A stretch of DNA of 64,000 nt, from contig NZ_JBJYKD010000001.1 in NCBI RefSeq assembly GCF_049310025.1, positions 132,830 to 196,829 of the forward strand, given 5' to 3'. The DNA comes from JBJYKD01 sp049310025 (GTDB lineage: Bacteria; Bacillota; Thermosediminibacteria; Thermosediminibacterales; Tepidanaerobacteraceae). A program made the position numbers and the translations under genes. The notes beneath the pieces were generated by a model. The model was not told the origin of the DNA. It saw only the letters and a list, made by a program, of their open reading frames with translations, and searched no databases. This document shows positions 8,951-16,862 of the stretch, one piece after another (positions within the stretch are counted from its first letter, which is position 1; each line of letters opens with the position of its first letter).

Positions 8951-9381
8951 AATCCCCGCCTCCTCTTTTCCACAGCCACGACCGTCCCCTTACCCACTTC
9001 AGACTTTATATTGAAGCTGTCCATAAGCCTTCTAATACCGGACAATCCCAGCCCCAGACTCCTTTCGGACGTCGTATAGCCGCCGACCACGGCAAGTTCC
9101 ACATCTTCTATCCCCGGACCTCTGTCGCACGCAAGAATTTCAATAGATACGGCTTTATCAGGTCCTGTTTCTTTCTTTCTTATGTAAATATACCCTTCTT
9201 TTGCATACCTATATATGTTCCTTGCCAGTTCCGATACGGCCGTGGCTATTTTTGTGACGTCGGCGAGCGAAAAATTGTTTTTCTGGGCAAAGCTTTTTGC
9301 CATCTGCCTGGAAACGGCTATGTCGTTTTCCTCTTTTATCTTTAAAACTATGTCGTAATCTTGAGGATTTACATCAAGCAT
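8947..9381 (-). CDS. rsbT: RsbT: stressosome switch kinase
   Basis: This small GHKL serine/threonine kinase of about 144 residues has the N box in ATAVSELARNIYRYA, a G1 motif DRGPGIED and a G2 motif SLGLGLSGIRRLMDSF. RsbT phosphorylates RsbS and RsbR within the stressosome and, once free, binds the effector's RsbU-type domain. Three start codons follow GGAG closely (GTG 9390, ATG 9387, ATG 9381); the last has the best spacing. It lies between rsbS and the phosphatase in the usual R-S-T-X order. Confidence 0.92.
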   Translation of the reverse strand: MLDVNPQDYDIVLKIKEENDIAVSRQMAKSFAQKNNFSLADVTKIATAVSELARNIYRYAKEGYIYIRKKETGPDKAVSIEILACDRGPGIEDVELAVVGGYTTSERSLGLGLSGIRRLMDSFNIKSEVGKGTVVAVEKRRRGF

Positions 9382-9416
9382 AATCATCACTCCATCTTAA
9401 AAGAACAGTCGAACAT

Positions 9417-9776
9417 TTAATCAAGCCGGTTTAGTATATCTATAGCGTCTTCCAGGCTACTCGTGGTAAAAATATCCTTTAGTTTTACGCCCATCTGGGC
9501 CAGCGTAAGCGCCACCTGCGGCTGAATCCCGCAGATCACGGTATGGCACCCCATAGTTTTGGCCATACCGGCGGTTTCCGAAAGGACAAATGATATGTAG
9601 CTGTCGATTACATCCACCATGCTGACATCTAATACTATTCCCCGAATATTTTTCTCATTTATCTCATTGAGCAGCTGCATCTGGAGTTTTTCTACGGTGG
9701 CGTCGTCCAGTTCAATTTGGATAGGGACAATCAGATAATCGTAAAGCTTTATTGTCGGCACAACCCTAGTCTTCAT
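9417..9776 (-). CDS. rsbS: RsbS: stressosome STAS scaffold protein
   Basis: The 119-residue single STAS-domain protein contains VLDVSMVDVIDSYISFVL. The Ser in IDSYIS corresponds to the RsbT-phosphorylated Ser of Bacillus RsbS. RsbS and RsbR co-assemble into the megadalton stressosome core, which traps RsbT. The ATG at 9776 is 7 bases from GAGGG and overlaps the end of rsbR by 11 bases; a reading frame extended to 9824 has no ribosome site there. Confidence 0.92.
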   Translation of the reverse strand: MKTRVVPTIKLYDYLIVPIQIELDDATVEKLQMQLLNEINEKNIRGIVLDVSMVDVIDSYISFVLSETAGMAKTMGCHTVICGIQPQVALTLAQMGVKLKDIFTTSSLEDAIDILNRLD

Positions 9777-10503
9777 CTTCATTCCCTCTTTTTGGGTTAA
9801 GCAGTTTTCTTCCGGTATCTTCACTAGAAATGCTGACAGCGTATTTAAGTGCGCTTTCCAGGTCTCTTTTTATAATAACCATATTAAAATCGACGCCCAG
9901 CTTTACAAGGGTATGGGCTATCTCCGGCTTTATCCCCGTTAAAATAACATCGCTGCCAAGGAGTTTTACGGCGGAAAACATTTCGATTAAAAATCCTCCG
10001 ACAATCGTATCTATCATAGGCACACCAGTCACATCGACAATTACGACTTTGGCCCTGGTGGCGGCGGTGCTTTCAAGAAGTTTTTCAGCCATGCTCTGTG
10101 CCCTCTGACTGTCAAGCGTGCCAATTACAGGGACAAGAAGCACATCCTGCCATAGCCGGATAATCGGAGTGGCAAGTTCGGCAAGGATATCACGGAGTTC
10201 TGTTATCCGCATCTGATTTTCCCTATTCATTTCTCCGAGCACTTCTGTGAGCGCTTTATAAATCTCGACTGCAGGAAAATTTTCTATCTTTGCATGTAAA
10301 AGTCCTATACCGTTTGATAGTTCCTTTTCGCTTATATGCTGCAGGAGATTGGAAATAGGGGCTTTCAATTCTTCTTTAAAATTCGTTTTTTCACACACTC
10401 CGGCAAAATCTACCAGAAAATCCTCCCACGCTTTCTTCTGTTCATCCTCTTTTGCCAGTTCCTCCACAAGTTCGCCGAGTCTTGAAATTACAATGTCTTT
10501 CAT
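9766..10503 (-). CDS. rsbR: RsbR: stressosome sensor protein
   Basis: The 245-residue protein has a helical N-terminal sensory domain (about 1-115, RsbR globin-like fold expected) and a C-terminal STAS domain (about 120-235). VTGVPMIDTIVGG and LTGIKPEIAHTLVKLG place Thr residues at the two positions phosphorylated by RsbT in Bacillus RsbRA. The N-terminal domain projects from the stressosome as a turret and sets signal specificity; its ligand cannot be read from the sequence. The ATG follows GGGAGG. It is the first gene of the operon. Bases 10504-10671 upstream are AT-rich and I could not resolve a promoter there. Confidence 0.92.
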   Translation of the reverse strand: MKDIVISRLGELVEELAKEDEQKKAWEDFLVDFAGVCEKTNFKEELKAPISNLLQHISEKELSNGIGLLHAKIENFPAVEIYKALTEVLGEMNRENQMRITELRDILAELATPIIRLWQDVLLVPVIGTLDSQRAQSMAEKLLESTAATRAKVVIVDVTGVPMIDTIVGGFLIEMFSAVKLLGSDVILTGIKPEIAHTLVKLGVDFNMVIIKRDLESALKYAVSISSEDTGRKLLNPKRGNEDED

Positions 10504-10671
10504 AATTGATGAAACCTCCCGTATATTTAAATAATTTCATAATTCGCAAATTGTGATGGCACTTTTTTATTTTCAGGTCTTTATCGTAAAAGCGCCGGCT
10601 GTCCATGTTAATTTTACTATATTTTTCAACAAAAATCATCATGTTTTTACTATCTTGTTCACTCGTCAGTT

Positions 10672-10705
10672 TTAAAAAAAACGCCGCCGCAGTTTATGCG
10701 GTGGC
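10672..10705 (-). terminator. Intrinsic terminator of glyS
   Basis: On the minus strand GCCACCGCA and TGCGGCGGC form a stem with one mismatch and a 5-base loop (10683-10705). A run of T residues follows. It lies 11 bases after the glyS stop. Confidence 0.85.
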
Positions 10706-10715
10706 ACTATTTTAA

Positions 10716-12098
10716 CTAAAACCCGAACTTTTCAGAAAGATAAAGCCTGATTTTTTCTATATCTATCCTGTCCTGACGCATGGTATCCCTGTCCCTTACG
10801 GTAACCTTATGGTCTTCGAGGCTGTCAAAATCAACTGTCACGGCAAACGGGGTGCCTATTTCATCCTGGCGACGGTAGCGCTTGCCAATGCTGCCGGTGT
10901 TATCATATTCGACGTGATAGTATCTCTTCAGGTCATGGTATATCTTCCGCGCCAGTTCCTCAAGGGGTTCTTTCCTGGAGAGGGGCAGCACGGCGCACTT
11001 TACTGGGGCTACTTCCGGATGGAACCCAAGCACCACGCGGGTTTCTCCATCCACCTCCTCTTCTCTGTAAGCATCGCACAGCAGCACCAGCATGGCCCTG
11101 TCAACACCTAAAGAAGGCTCTATAACATAGGGCGTTATATGTTTATTCTCTTCCTGGTCAAAGTAGGTCAGCGTCTTGCCTGAGTATTCCATGTGCCTGG
11201 AGAGGTCGAAATCGGTCCGGTTGGCCACACCCCACAGTTCACCCCATCCGAAGGGGAACCTGTACTCCAGATCGGTGGTGGCCTTAGAATAGTGCGACAG
11301 TTCCTCGGGTGCATGGTCTCTCAATCGTAAATTCTCTTTTCTTACACCTATTGATGTGAAGAAATCCATGGTAAACTGCCGCCAGAATTCGAACCATTTC
11401 ATGTCTTCGCCGGGCTTTACGAAAAATTCCAGCTCCATCTGTTCAAATTCTCTTGTCCTGAATATGAAATTCCCCGGAGTAATTTCATTTCTGAAAGCCT
11501 TTCCTATCTGAGCTATGCCAAAGGGCAGTTTCACACGGCTGGTGTCCAGCACATTTTTAAAATTGACAAATATGCCCTGGGCCGTCTCCGGGCGGAGGTA
11601 AACAACAGAACTTGAATCTTCTGTAACTCCCTGGTGAGTTTTGAACATGAGGTTAAATATCCTGGCGTCGGTCCAGGCCACTTCGCCGCATACGGGGCAC
11701 TTTATCCTGTTTTCGTGGATAATGCGGGAAAGCTCCTCAACGCTTTTTCCTTCCACATGCATGTTCAGCGCGTCCTCGATGAGGTGGTCCGCCCGGAAGC
11801 GCGATTTGCACTGTTTGCAGTCCACCAGCGCGTCGTTAAACCCCGCCACATGGCCCGACGCCTCCCACACCCTCGGGTGCATCAATATGGCACTGTCAAG
11901 GCCCACCACATCCTCCCTCTCGTGGACTACCTTTTTCCACCATATGCGCTTTACATTTTGCTTGAGTTCGGCGCCCAGAGGGCCATAATCCCAGGTATTC
12001 GCAAGACCCCCGTAAATCTCCGAACCCTGAAAAACAAACCCCCGGCGCTTACAAAGTGAAATGATCTTGTTCATGAGCTTTTCTCCACTTTCTGCCAC
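10716..12098 (-). CDS. glyS: Glycyl-tRNA synthetase (single-chain, class II)
   Basis: The 460-residue protein matches the bacterial/eukaryotic-type homodimeric glycyl-tRNA synthetase. It has GFVFQGSEIYGGLANTWDYG at the N-terminus, motif 2 around FRNEITPGNFIFRTREFEQME, motif 3 near EPSLGVDRAML, and a C-terminal anticodon-binding domain. CKQC and CPVC pairs mark a zinc-binding insertion. It charges tRNA-Gly using ATP. The start is GTG at 12098 with AAGGGG upstream. It is expressed from its own promoter through a T-box leader, so it responds to uncharged tRNA-Gly. Confidence 0.97.
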   Translation of the reverse strand: MAESGEKLMNKIISLCKRRGFVFQGSEIYGGLANTWDYGPLGAELKQNVKRIWWKKVVHEREDVVGLDSAILMHPRVWEASGHVAGFNDALVDCKQCKSRFRADHLIEDALNMHVEGKSVEELSRIIHENRIKCPVCGEVAWTDARIFNLMFKTHQGVTEDSSSVVYLRPETAQGIFVNFKNVLDTSRVKLPFGIAQIGKAFRNEITPGNFIFRTREFEQMELEFFVKPGEDMKWFEFWRQFTMDFFTSIGVRKENLRLRDHAPEELSHYSKATTDLEYRFPFGWGELWGVANRTDFDLSRHMEYSGKTLTYFDQEENKHITPYVIEPSLGVDRAMLVLLCDAYREEEVDGETRVVLGFHPEVAPVKCAVLPLSRKEPLEELARKIYHDLKRYYHVEYDNTGSIGKRYRRQDEIGTPFAVTVDFDSLEDHKVTVRDRDTMRQDRIDIEKIRLYLSEKFGF

Positions 12099-12214
12099 AA
12101 AAATTCCCCTTTCTTAAAATTAATCTTTAAAATTGATTATTTCATGTTTAAAGATTTTCCGCAGGCTGCAACTTCCGGAATTTCAGCACCAAAAGCAACG
12201 CTCCAAAAACAATA

Positions 12215-12415
12215 TATTAAAAACCCCTAAACCAGAAATCTGGTCTAGGGGTCCTTTTCTTCAGGACGGTTCCACCCTAGTTGCAGGTTTTCAGCCTGCC
12301 GCTTTTTCGTTGACCGTTTTACTTTGTCTTTCGCTCATCCCGGCGCCACATCTTTTTTATGCCACGGAGCTTCCACCGGCCTCCGCTCGCTGACGGCAGG
12401 GAAAAAAGACTTTTC
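12215..12415 (-). promoter_or_regulatory. T-box riboswitch of glyS
   Basis: Reading the minus strand, the T-box sequence AGGGTGGAACCG (12267-12278) lies in the antiterminator region. A strong terminator follows: ACCCCTAGACCA pairs with TGGTTTAGGGGT (12223-12252), with TTTTTAAT after it. The upstream Stem I part (about 12320-12415) contains a GTGGCGCC stretch that could present a GGC glycine specifier, but I cannot confirm the fold. Uncharged tRNA-Gly would stabilise the antiterminator and allow glyS transcription. About 120 bases separate the terminator from the glyS start. Confidence 0.9.
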
Positions 12416-12442
12416 GGGACGATAAGATTTAATCTAGTAAAA

Positions 12443-12471
12443 AATATATACCATTGAGACGGTTAAGTCAA
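12443..12471 (-). promoter_or_regulatory. Sigma-A promoter of the T-box/glyS unit
   Basis: On the minus strand TTGACT (12471-12466) and TATATT (12448-12443) are separated by 17 bases. The T-box leader begins just downstream. Confidence 0.8.
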
Positions 12472-12608
12472 GGGTTCACATCAAAAACCGCACCCGGCTT
12501 ACTCTTCAGAAATACCTTTTTATGGATACAAGTTTTTTAATTAATTCCCCCGAATTTTGGAATATTAAAAGCAGGGAAAGTTTTATTTTGCTCGGGAAGG
12601 TGGTTAAG

Positions 12609-13553
12609 ATGAAAATTGGAATAGTAGGTACAGGCATCGTAGGCTCCACGGCGGCATTTGCCTTGATGCTGCAGGGCATTGCTTCGGAATTGGTTTTGAT
12701 AGATAAAAACAGGGACAAAGCCGAAGGGGAAGCCCTCGACCTTGTCCATTCCATGTCCTTTGTTCACCCTATGGAAATCTATGCCGGTGATTACAGCGAT
12801 TTAAAAAGCGCAAAGATAGTAATAATTTCCGCAGGACCAAGCATAGCAAAGGGTGAAACACGCCTGGACCTTGCCGCCAAAAACTTTAAGGTTTTTCAAG
12901 AAATCATCCCCCAGATTGTAAAATATAACGGAGATTGCATTTTGCTGGTGGTTACGAACCCCGTCGATGTACTGTCATACGCCGCCATGAAGCTGTCCGG
13001 TTTTCCCAAAAACCGCGTGATAGGTTCCGGGACCGTCCTGGACAGTTCCCGTTTCCGTTCCGCCCTGGCGGCCGGTCTTCATGTGGATGCCAGGAATATC
13101 CACGGGTACGTAATCGGCGAACATGGGGATTCACAGGTGGCGGCCTGGAGCCTGACCAATATAATGGGAATTAGATTTGATGAATTCTGCGAAAAATATA
13201 TGGAAAATTGCAATCCACATATAAAGCAGGAAATTGAAAGTGAAGTCAGGAACTCAGCCTACAAGGTCATAGAAAAAAAAGGAGCGACAAGCTTCGCCGT
13301 TGCTCTCGCCATAGCAAAAATAGTAAAATCCATACTCAGGGATGAAAATTCCATACTGACCGTTTCCACATATATTGAAAGCCTGGATGGAATTGAAGAC
13401 GTATATATGAGCCTGCCCTGTGTTGTCAATAAAAACGGTATTGAAAAGGTCCTGATGCCTCCGCTTTCTGCAGCCGAAAAACAGGCTTTAAAAAAATCCG
13501 CCGAAACCATCAGGAGATACATCTATGAAATTTTGGGGACTCATGTGCAGTGA
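12609..13553 (+). CDS. L-lactate/2-hydroxyacid dehydrogenase family protein
   Basis: The 315-residue NAD-dependent dehydrogenase has the dinucleotide motif GIVGTGIVGST, the LDH/MDH catalytic Arg and Asp in VLDSSRFR and the catalytic His in GEHGDS. ATG 12609 has GGAAGGTGG upstream; the longer frame from 12522 lacks a ribosome site. The family reduces pyruvate or another 2-oxoacid. The substrate loop reads SIAKGETR, so the position that is Gln in lactate and Arg in malate dehydrogenases is Ile. A branched 2-oxoacid, as in hydroxyisocaproate dehydrogenase, is possible. It is transcribed divergently from glyS and appears monocistronic. Confidence 0.85.
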   Translation: MKIGIVGTGIVGSTAAFALMLQGIASELVLIDKNRDKAEGEALDLVHSMSFVHPMEIYAGDYSDLKSAKIVIISAGPSIAKGETRLDLAAKNFKVFQEIIPQIVKYNGDCILLVVTNPVDVLSYAAMKLSGFPKNRVIGSGTVLDSSRFRSALAAGLHVDARNIHGYVIGEHGDSQVAAWSLTNIMGIRFDEFCEKYMENCNPHIKQEIESEVRNSAYKVIEKKGATSFAVALAIAKIVKSILRDENSILTVSTYIESLDGIEDVYMSLPCVVNKNGIEKVLMPPLSAAEKQALKKSAETIRRYIYEILGTHVQ

Positions 13554-13570
13554 CGACACAACATATCGAA

Positions 13571-13696
13571 TTAGGATAACTTCCCCGAAATTTTATGCAA
13601 CGTTTTCCTCATCTGGTTCATCCATAGTCTTCGTATTATCCAAGCTATTAGTTTAGCAAATATCTGTCTGCAGTCAACAACTTTATAGTAGTAGGC
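13571..13696 (-). pseudogene. Possible C-terminal transposase remnant
   Basis: In the gap after the dehydrogenase gene, the minus strand encodes 41 residues without an obvious start (AYYYKVVDCRQIFAKLIAWI, then RRLWMNQMRKTLHKISGKLS). The Arg/Lys-rich tail resembles the ends of some IS transposases, but I do not recognise a family. No terminal repeats are visible. The rest of 13554-13825 shows nothing else. Confidence 0.2.
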
Positions 13697-13825
13697 CTAG
13701 ACTCTCAGCACAGGGCTCACCCGCCCATTTCCTTTACATTACATGCCTTGATTCCTAGAAGTCATCTCTTTTATCGTTTCCTTACCTGCTTGTATAATTA
13801 TGTTATCTAAATTTTTAATCATTTC

Positions 13826-14473
13826 TCACCTTTGACCATACATATTTAAATATAAATCTCTTGCTTTTTTTATTTCGCTATCGGGGAGTACTTTGGGGTT
13901 ACCCATTCCACTTGCAAAACAACATATTTTGGCCACGTCTTCTAACATAACTGCAGCGGTTAAAGCAGCCTTAATGTTTGGGCCGATGGTTATTACACCG
14001 TGGTTTTCCAGGAGACAAGCCAGTTTATCTCCTATAGCCTCTACAATAGCAGGCCCCATATTGTCGTCCCCAACCGGTGTATACCTTGCTACAGGCACTT
14101 CACCGCCCACCGCGTTTGCTAAAGTTGTAGTAACAGCGGGAATAGGTTTATTTAACACCGCGAAACAAGTTGCGTAAATGGAGTGCGTATGAATTACGCT
14201 ATTAATGTGCGGCATATGTCTGTAAATATAAAGATGAACCTTTGTATCAACCGAAGGTTTCAATTTGCCATCGATAATATTTCCTTGCGAATCAAGAATA
14301 ACGATGTCTTCTGGATTTAAATTTTCATATTCTATTCCACTCGGTGTTATTGCTATATAGCCAGTTTCGGTATCTCTACCGCTAACATTGCCACCTGTTA
14401 AAGTAACAAGATGGTAATATATCAATTTATTTGCAGCTTTTAAAACTTCTTCTCTTAATTCTTTTAATAACAC
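13826..14473 (-). CDS. Class II aldolase/epimerase (FucA/AraD family)
   Basis: The 215-residue protein has the family signature GGNVSGRD, a Zn-ligand pair in VIHTHSIYAT and a third His in LLENHGVITIG. Family members are L-fuculose-1-phosphate aldolase and L-ribulose-5-phosphate 4-epimerase, which share the same Zn-enolate chemistry. The exact substrate cannot be assigned. The GTG at 14473 follows GGGAGG at 7 bases. It is the last gene of the PTS operon, overlapping closely with the IIC gene, so its substrate is probably the phosphorylated sugar delivered by that PTS. Confidence 0.85.
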   Translation of the reverse strand: MLLKELREEVLKAANKLIYYHLVTLTGGNVSGRDTETGYIAITPSGIEYENLNPEDIVILDSQGNIIDGKLKPSVDTKVHLYIYRHMPHINSVIHTHSIYATCFAVLNKPIPAVTTTLANAVGGEVPVARYTPVGDDNMGPAIVEAIGDKLACLLENHGVITIGPNIKAALTAAVMLEDVAKICCFASGMGNPKVLPDSEIKKARDLYLNMYGQR

Positions 14474-14492
14474 TTTAATTCCTCCCAATAAA

Positions 14493-15836
14493 TTAAACTG
14501 AAGCGCTTTTTCCAATTTCCTGGCCTATTTTATAATTGTAAATAGCGAGGCCAATTGCAACTATTGCCAATATAGCAAAGCCAAGTATTTTTGTTTGCAT
14601 GATCTTGAGGATAACCCAGACTAACGGATTTGCTCCATCGCAAATACTAGCAATCATAGTTGCGCCTTTAGGAATTGCAAATTTTGCGTCAATAGCTAGT
14701 TGAGTATGCAAAGGAGCCATGTTCGTAGCAATTAATAGCCCAACGGCTACTGTGATAAAGCCTATAACTAATGTGCGAAACACATTTCCTTTAGTTACAG
14801 GCACGATCATACATAACATGAAGGGCAGAACGGCTAAATCTGCAAAAGGCAAAACTCTGTTGCCGGGTAATATGCCGGCCAATAATATAGTAATGGGAAC
14901 TAAAACTAAAGATGCGGCCATAGCGGCAGGATGTCCAATAGCGACTGCTGAATCTAGACCAATATACACTTTACTCTGAGTTTTAAAATGCCTTTGAATA
15001 AAATCTTGTGCCGCATCTGAAAGAGGTATTAAGCCCTCCATGAGCATTGCAGCCATTTTCGGAATTAGTACCAAAACAGCTCCCATTGTAATACCGATAT
15101 TTAAAACTCCTTTTAAATCGTAACCAGCTAGAACCCCCATTACTAGGCCCAATATACTGCCGATAATCATCGGCTCGCCAAAAATGCCGAATCTCTTCTG
15201 CAGCGTTTCAGGATCAGCTTTTATATCTTTTATAACAGGAATGTAATCAATAAGTTTATTTAATATAATAGCTATAGGTACGTAAGCCGCTGAAAAACCA
15301 TGTGGTAAAGAAACGCCAGGAAGACCATTAAATTGTTCTACATTCGGTGCTGTTAAATCTGCAAGCACCATAATTATTATCATATCAAGCCCGGAAGCAA
15401 CCATACCCCAAAACAGGCTACCCGTTGCCGCACTCACTAACGCTCCTGTGAAGGCAAAATGCCAATAATTCCAAATGTCAATATTAACTGTTCTTGTGGT
15501 CCTTGTTACAAGCATTACGATATTTATTACCAATCCTAATGGAATTATTAAAGCTCCTACTTTTGAAGCAAAAGATATGGCAGCCGCCGCAGGCCAACCA
15601 ACATCAATAACCGTTAATTGTAGGCCCGTTCTTTCAACCATTTTTTGAGCAGCCGGCCCCAAATTATTCGCTAACATTCCAATAACAAGATTAAGCCCAA
15701 TAAAACCAATTCCTACGGTTAATCCAGATCTTATTGCCCTGCCGAGTTTTGCTCCCAATAATACACCCAGAACTGTCAAGATGATGGGCATCATTATACT
15801 AGGCCCTAAACCCACAATAAAATTAAGAATTTCCAT
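14493..15836 (-). CDS. PTS galactitol-type transporter subunit IIC
   Basis: The 447-residue integral membrane protein has about ten to twelve hydrophobic segments and matches the GatC family (GLGPSIMMPIILTVLGVLLG, later NGLPGVSLPHGFSAAYVPIA). It forms the sugar channel that works with the adjacent IIB and IIA. The ATG is preceded by GGAGG. It lies between the IIB and aldolase genes. True galactitol operons also need galactitol-1-phosphate dehydrogenase, which is not here, so the sugar may be a different polyol or deoxy sugar. Confidence 0.9.
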   Translation of the reverse strand: MEILNFIVGLGPSIMMPIILTVLGVLLGAKLGRAIRSGLTVGIGFIGLNLVIGMLANNLGPAAQKMVERTGLQLTVIDVGWPAAAAISFASKVGALIIPLGLVINIVMLVTRTTRTVNIDIWNYWHFAFTGALVSAATGSLFWGMVASGLDMIIIMVLADLTAPNVEQFNGLPGVSLPHGFSAAYVPIAIILNKLIDYIPVIKDIKADPETLQKRFGIFGEPMIIGSILGLVMGVLAGYDLKGVLNIGITMGAVLVLIPKMAAMLMEGLIPLSDAAQDFIQRHFKTQSKVYIGLDSAVAIGHPAAMAASLVLVPITILLAGILPGNRVLPFADLAVLPFMLCMIVPVTKGNVFRTLVIGFITVAVGLLIATNMAPLHTQLAIDAKFAIPKGATMIASICDGANPLVWVILKIMQTKILGFAILAIVAIGLAIYNYKIGQEIGKSASV

Positions 15837-15887
15837 TTTATTTCCTCCTTTTGTTTAATTTTTAAAATATCTTAAAGATTAAATTAG

Positions 15888-16178
15888 TTAAATACCTAAT
15901 TTTGAAATAATTTCATCTGTAACCTTGTCTACACCTATCCCCGTTAAAAACGCTGTACCCATTATAACAGGTGTGGAAATCTGGTTGGAAACGGTAGTCG
16001 TAGATACTATTAAATCCGCATCTGCTGCTTTTGATATTAATTCAGCCACTTTACATTGAACAATATTAACTTCTTTATCCTTTCCTTTTTTCTTTAAAGA
16101 TTCTTCTAGTTTTTTTGCCACCATCGTCGAGGTGCAAATGCCCGTTCCGCAAGCAATCAAAATAGTTTTTTTAGCCAT
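15888..16178 (-). CDS. PTS galactitol-type subunit IIB
   Basis: The 96-residue cytosolic protein has the IIB active-site loop IACGTGICTSTMV, in which the first Cys is phosphorylated by IIA and passes phosphate to the sugar on IIC. Size and motif match GatB. The ATG lies 8 bases after GGGG. It is placed between IIA and IIC in the operon. Confidence 0.9.
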   Translation of the reverse strand: MAKKTILIACGTGICTSTMVAKKLEESLKKKGKDKEVNIVQCKVAELISKAADADLIVSTTTVSNQISTPVIMGTAFLTGIGVDKVTDEIISKLGI

Positions 16179-16277
16179 ATCAAAATCCCCTTTATTTAAA
16201 AATTTTTAAAAACGTTTAAATAGATCAAGTTAAGGAAAATGTATTTGCTAAATTTATAAAAAATCTAAATTATTAAA

Positions 16278-16748
16278 TCAGAAATTCACCAACTCCTTTT
16301 CTAAAAGTTTTTTACTTTCTTCAAAGTCACTTGCTTGTAAAATGGCTTTTAAAGATCCCTCCTTTTGAAACAAATTCATTAGTTGTTGTAATAGTAAAAG
16401 CTGGTTGTAAGGATTATCAAGCGCCAACATAAATACTATATTAACAGGAATTTCTTTTTCGCTTTCTCCCATGAGATTAAAACTAATCGGTTTTGGTAAA
16501 ATAGATATTAAAACGGCAGGTTTGATTACGTGTTCCGCATCCGTATGTGGTATGGCAACATTTATATCTAGTGTTTTTAAACCCGTAGGAAAAATTTTCT
16601 CCCTCTCGATAACCGCTTTAGCAAATGTATTTTTAACGTATCCTCTTTTATGAAGATATTCCCCCATATCGTTCAATAATTGCTCTTTCGTACTGATTTC
16701 TTCAACTTTCGGCCTGTAGAATTCTAATTGGAAACTTGGTATATTCAC
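16278..16748 (-). CDS. PTS IIA component (fructose/mannitol/galactitol type)
   Basis: The 156-residue protein has the active-site His in VAIPHTDAEHVIKP, followed by VNIVFMLALDNPYNQLLLLQ, typical of the PTS_EIIA_2 domain. It receives phosphate from HPr and passes it to IIB. The GTG at 16748 with GGGAGG 8 bases upstream is preferred to the GTG at 16781. It is the first gene of the operon and is read from the sigma-54 promoter at 16832-16847. Confidence 0.88.
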   Translation of the reverse strand: MNIPSFQLEFYRPKVEEISTKEQLLNDMGEYLHKRGYVKNTFAKAVIEREKIFPTGLKTLDINVAIPHTDAEHVIKPAVLISILPKPISFNLMGESEKEIPVNIVFMLALDNPYNQLLLLQQLMNLFQKEGSLKAILQASDFEESKKLLEKELVNF

Positions 16749-16831
16749 TATTTTATCCTCCCTATCAAAATTAAATTGCACTTTTAATGCACAAAATCAT
16801 TTGTTTATTTCATTTTCTTTGACATATAATA

Positions 16832-16847
16832 AGCAAATACCATTCCA
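16832..16847 (-). promoter_or_regulatory. Sigma-54 promoter (-24/-12) of the PTS operon
   Basis: The minus strand reads TGGAATGGTATTTGCT, matching TGGCAC-N5-TTGCW in the GG and TTGC cores with correct spacing. It lies between the stop of the LevR-like activator and the IIA gene, leaving a leader of about 70 bases. An AAA+ sigma-54 activator is encoded immediately upstream. Confidence 0.8.
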
Positions 16848-16862
16848 ATACCTGTGGTAGAT

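Noticed and set aside
16777..16792. GTGCAT...GTGC sigma-54-like site near the IIA start
   Set aside because: It lacks GG at -24 and would leave almost no leader; the site at 16832-16847 is much better.
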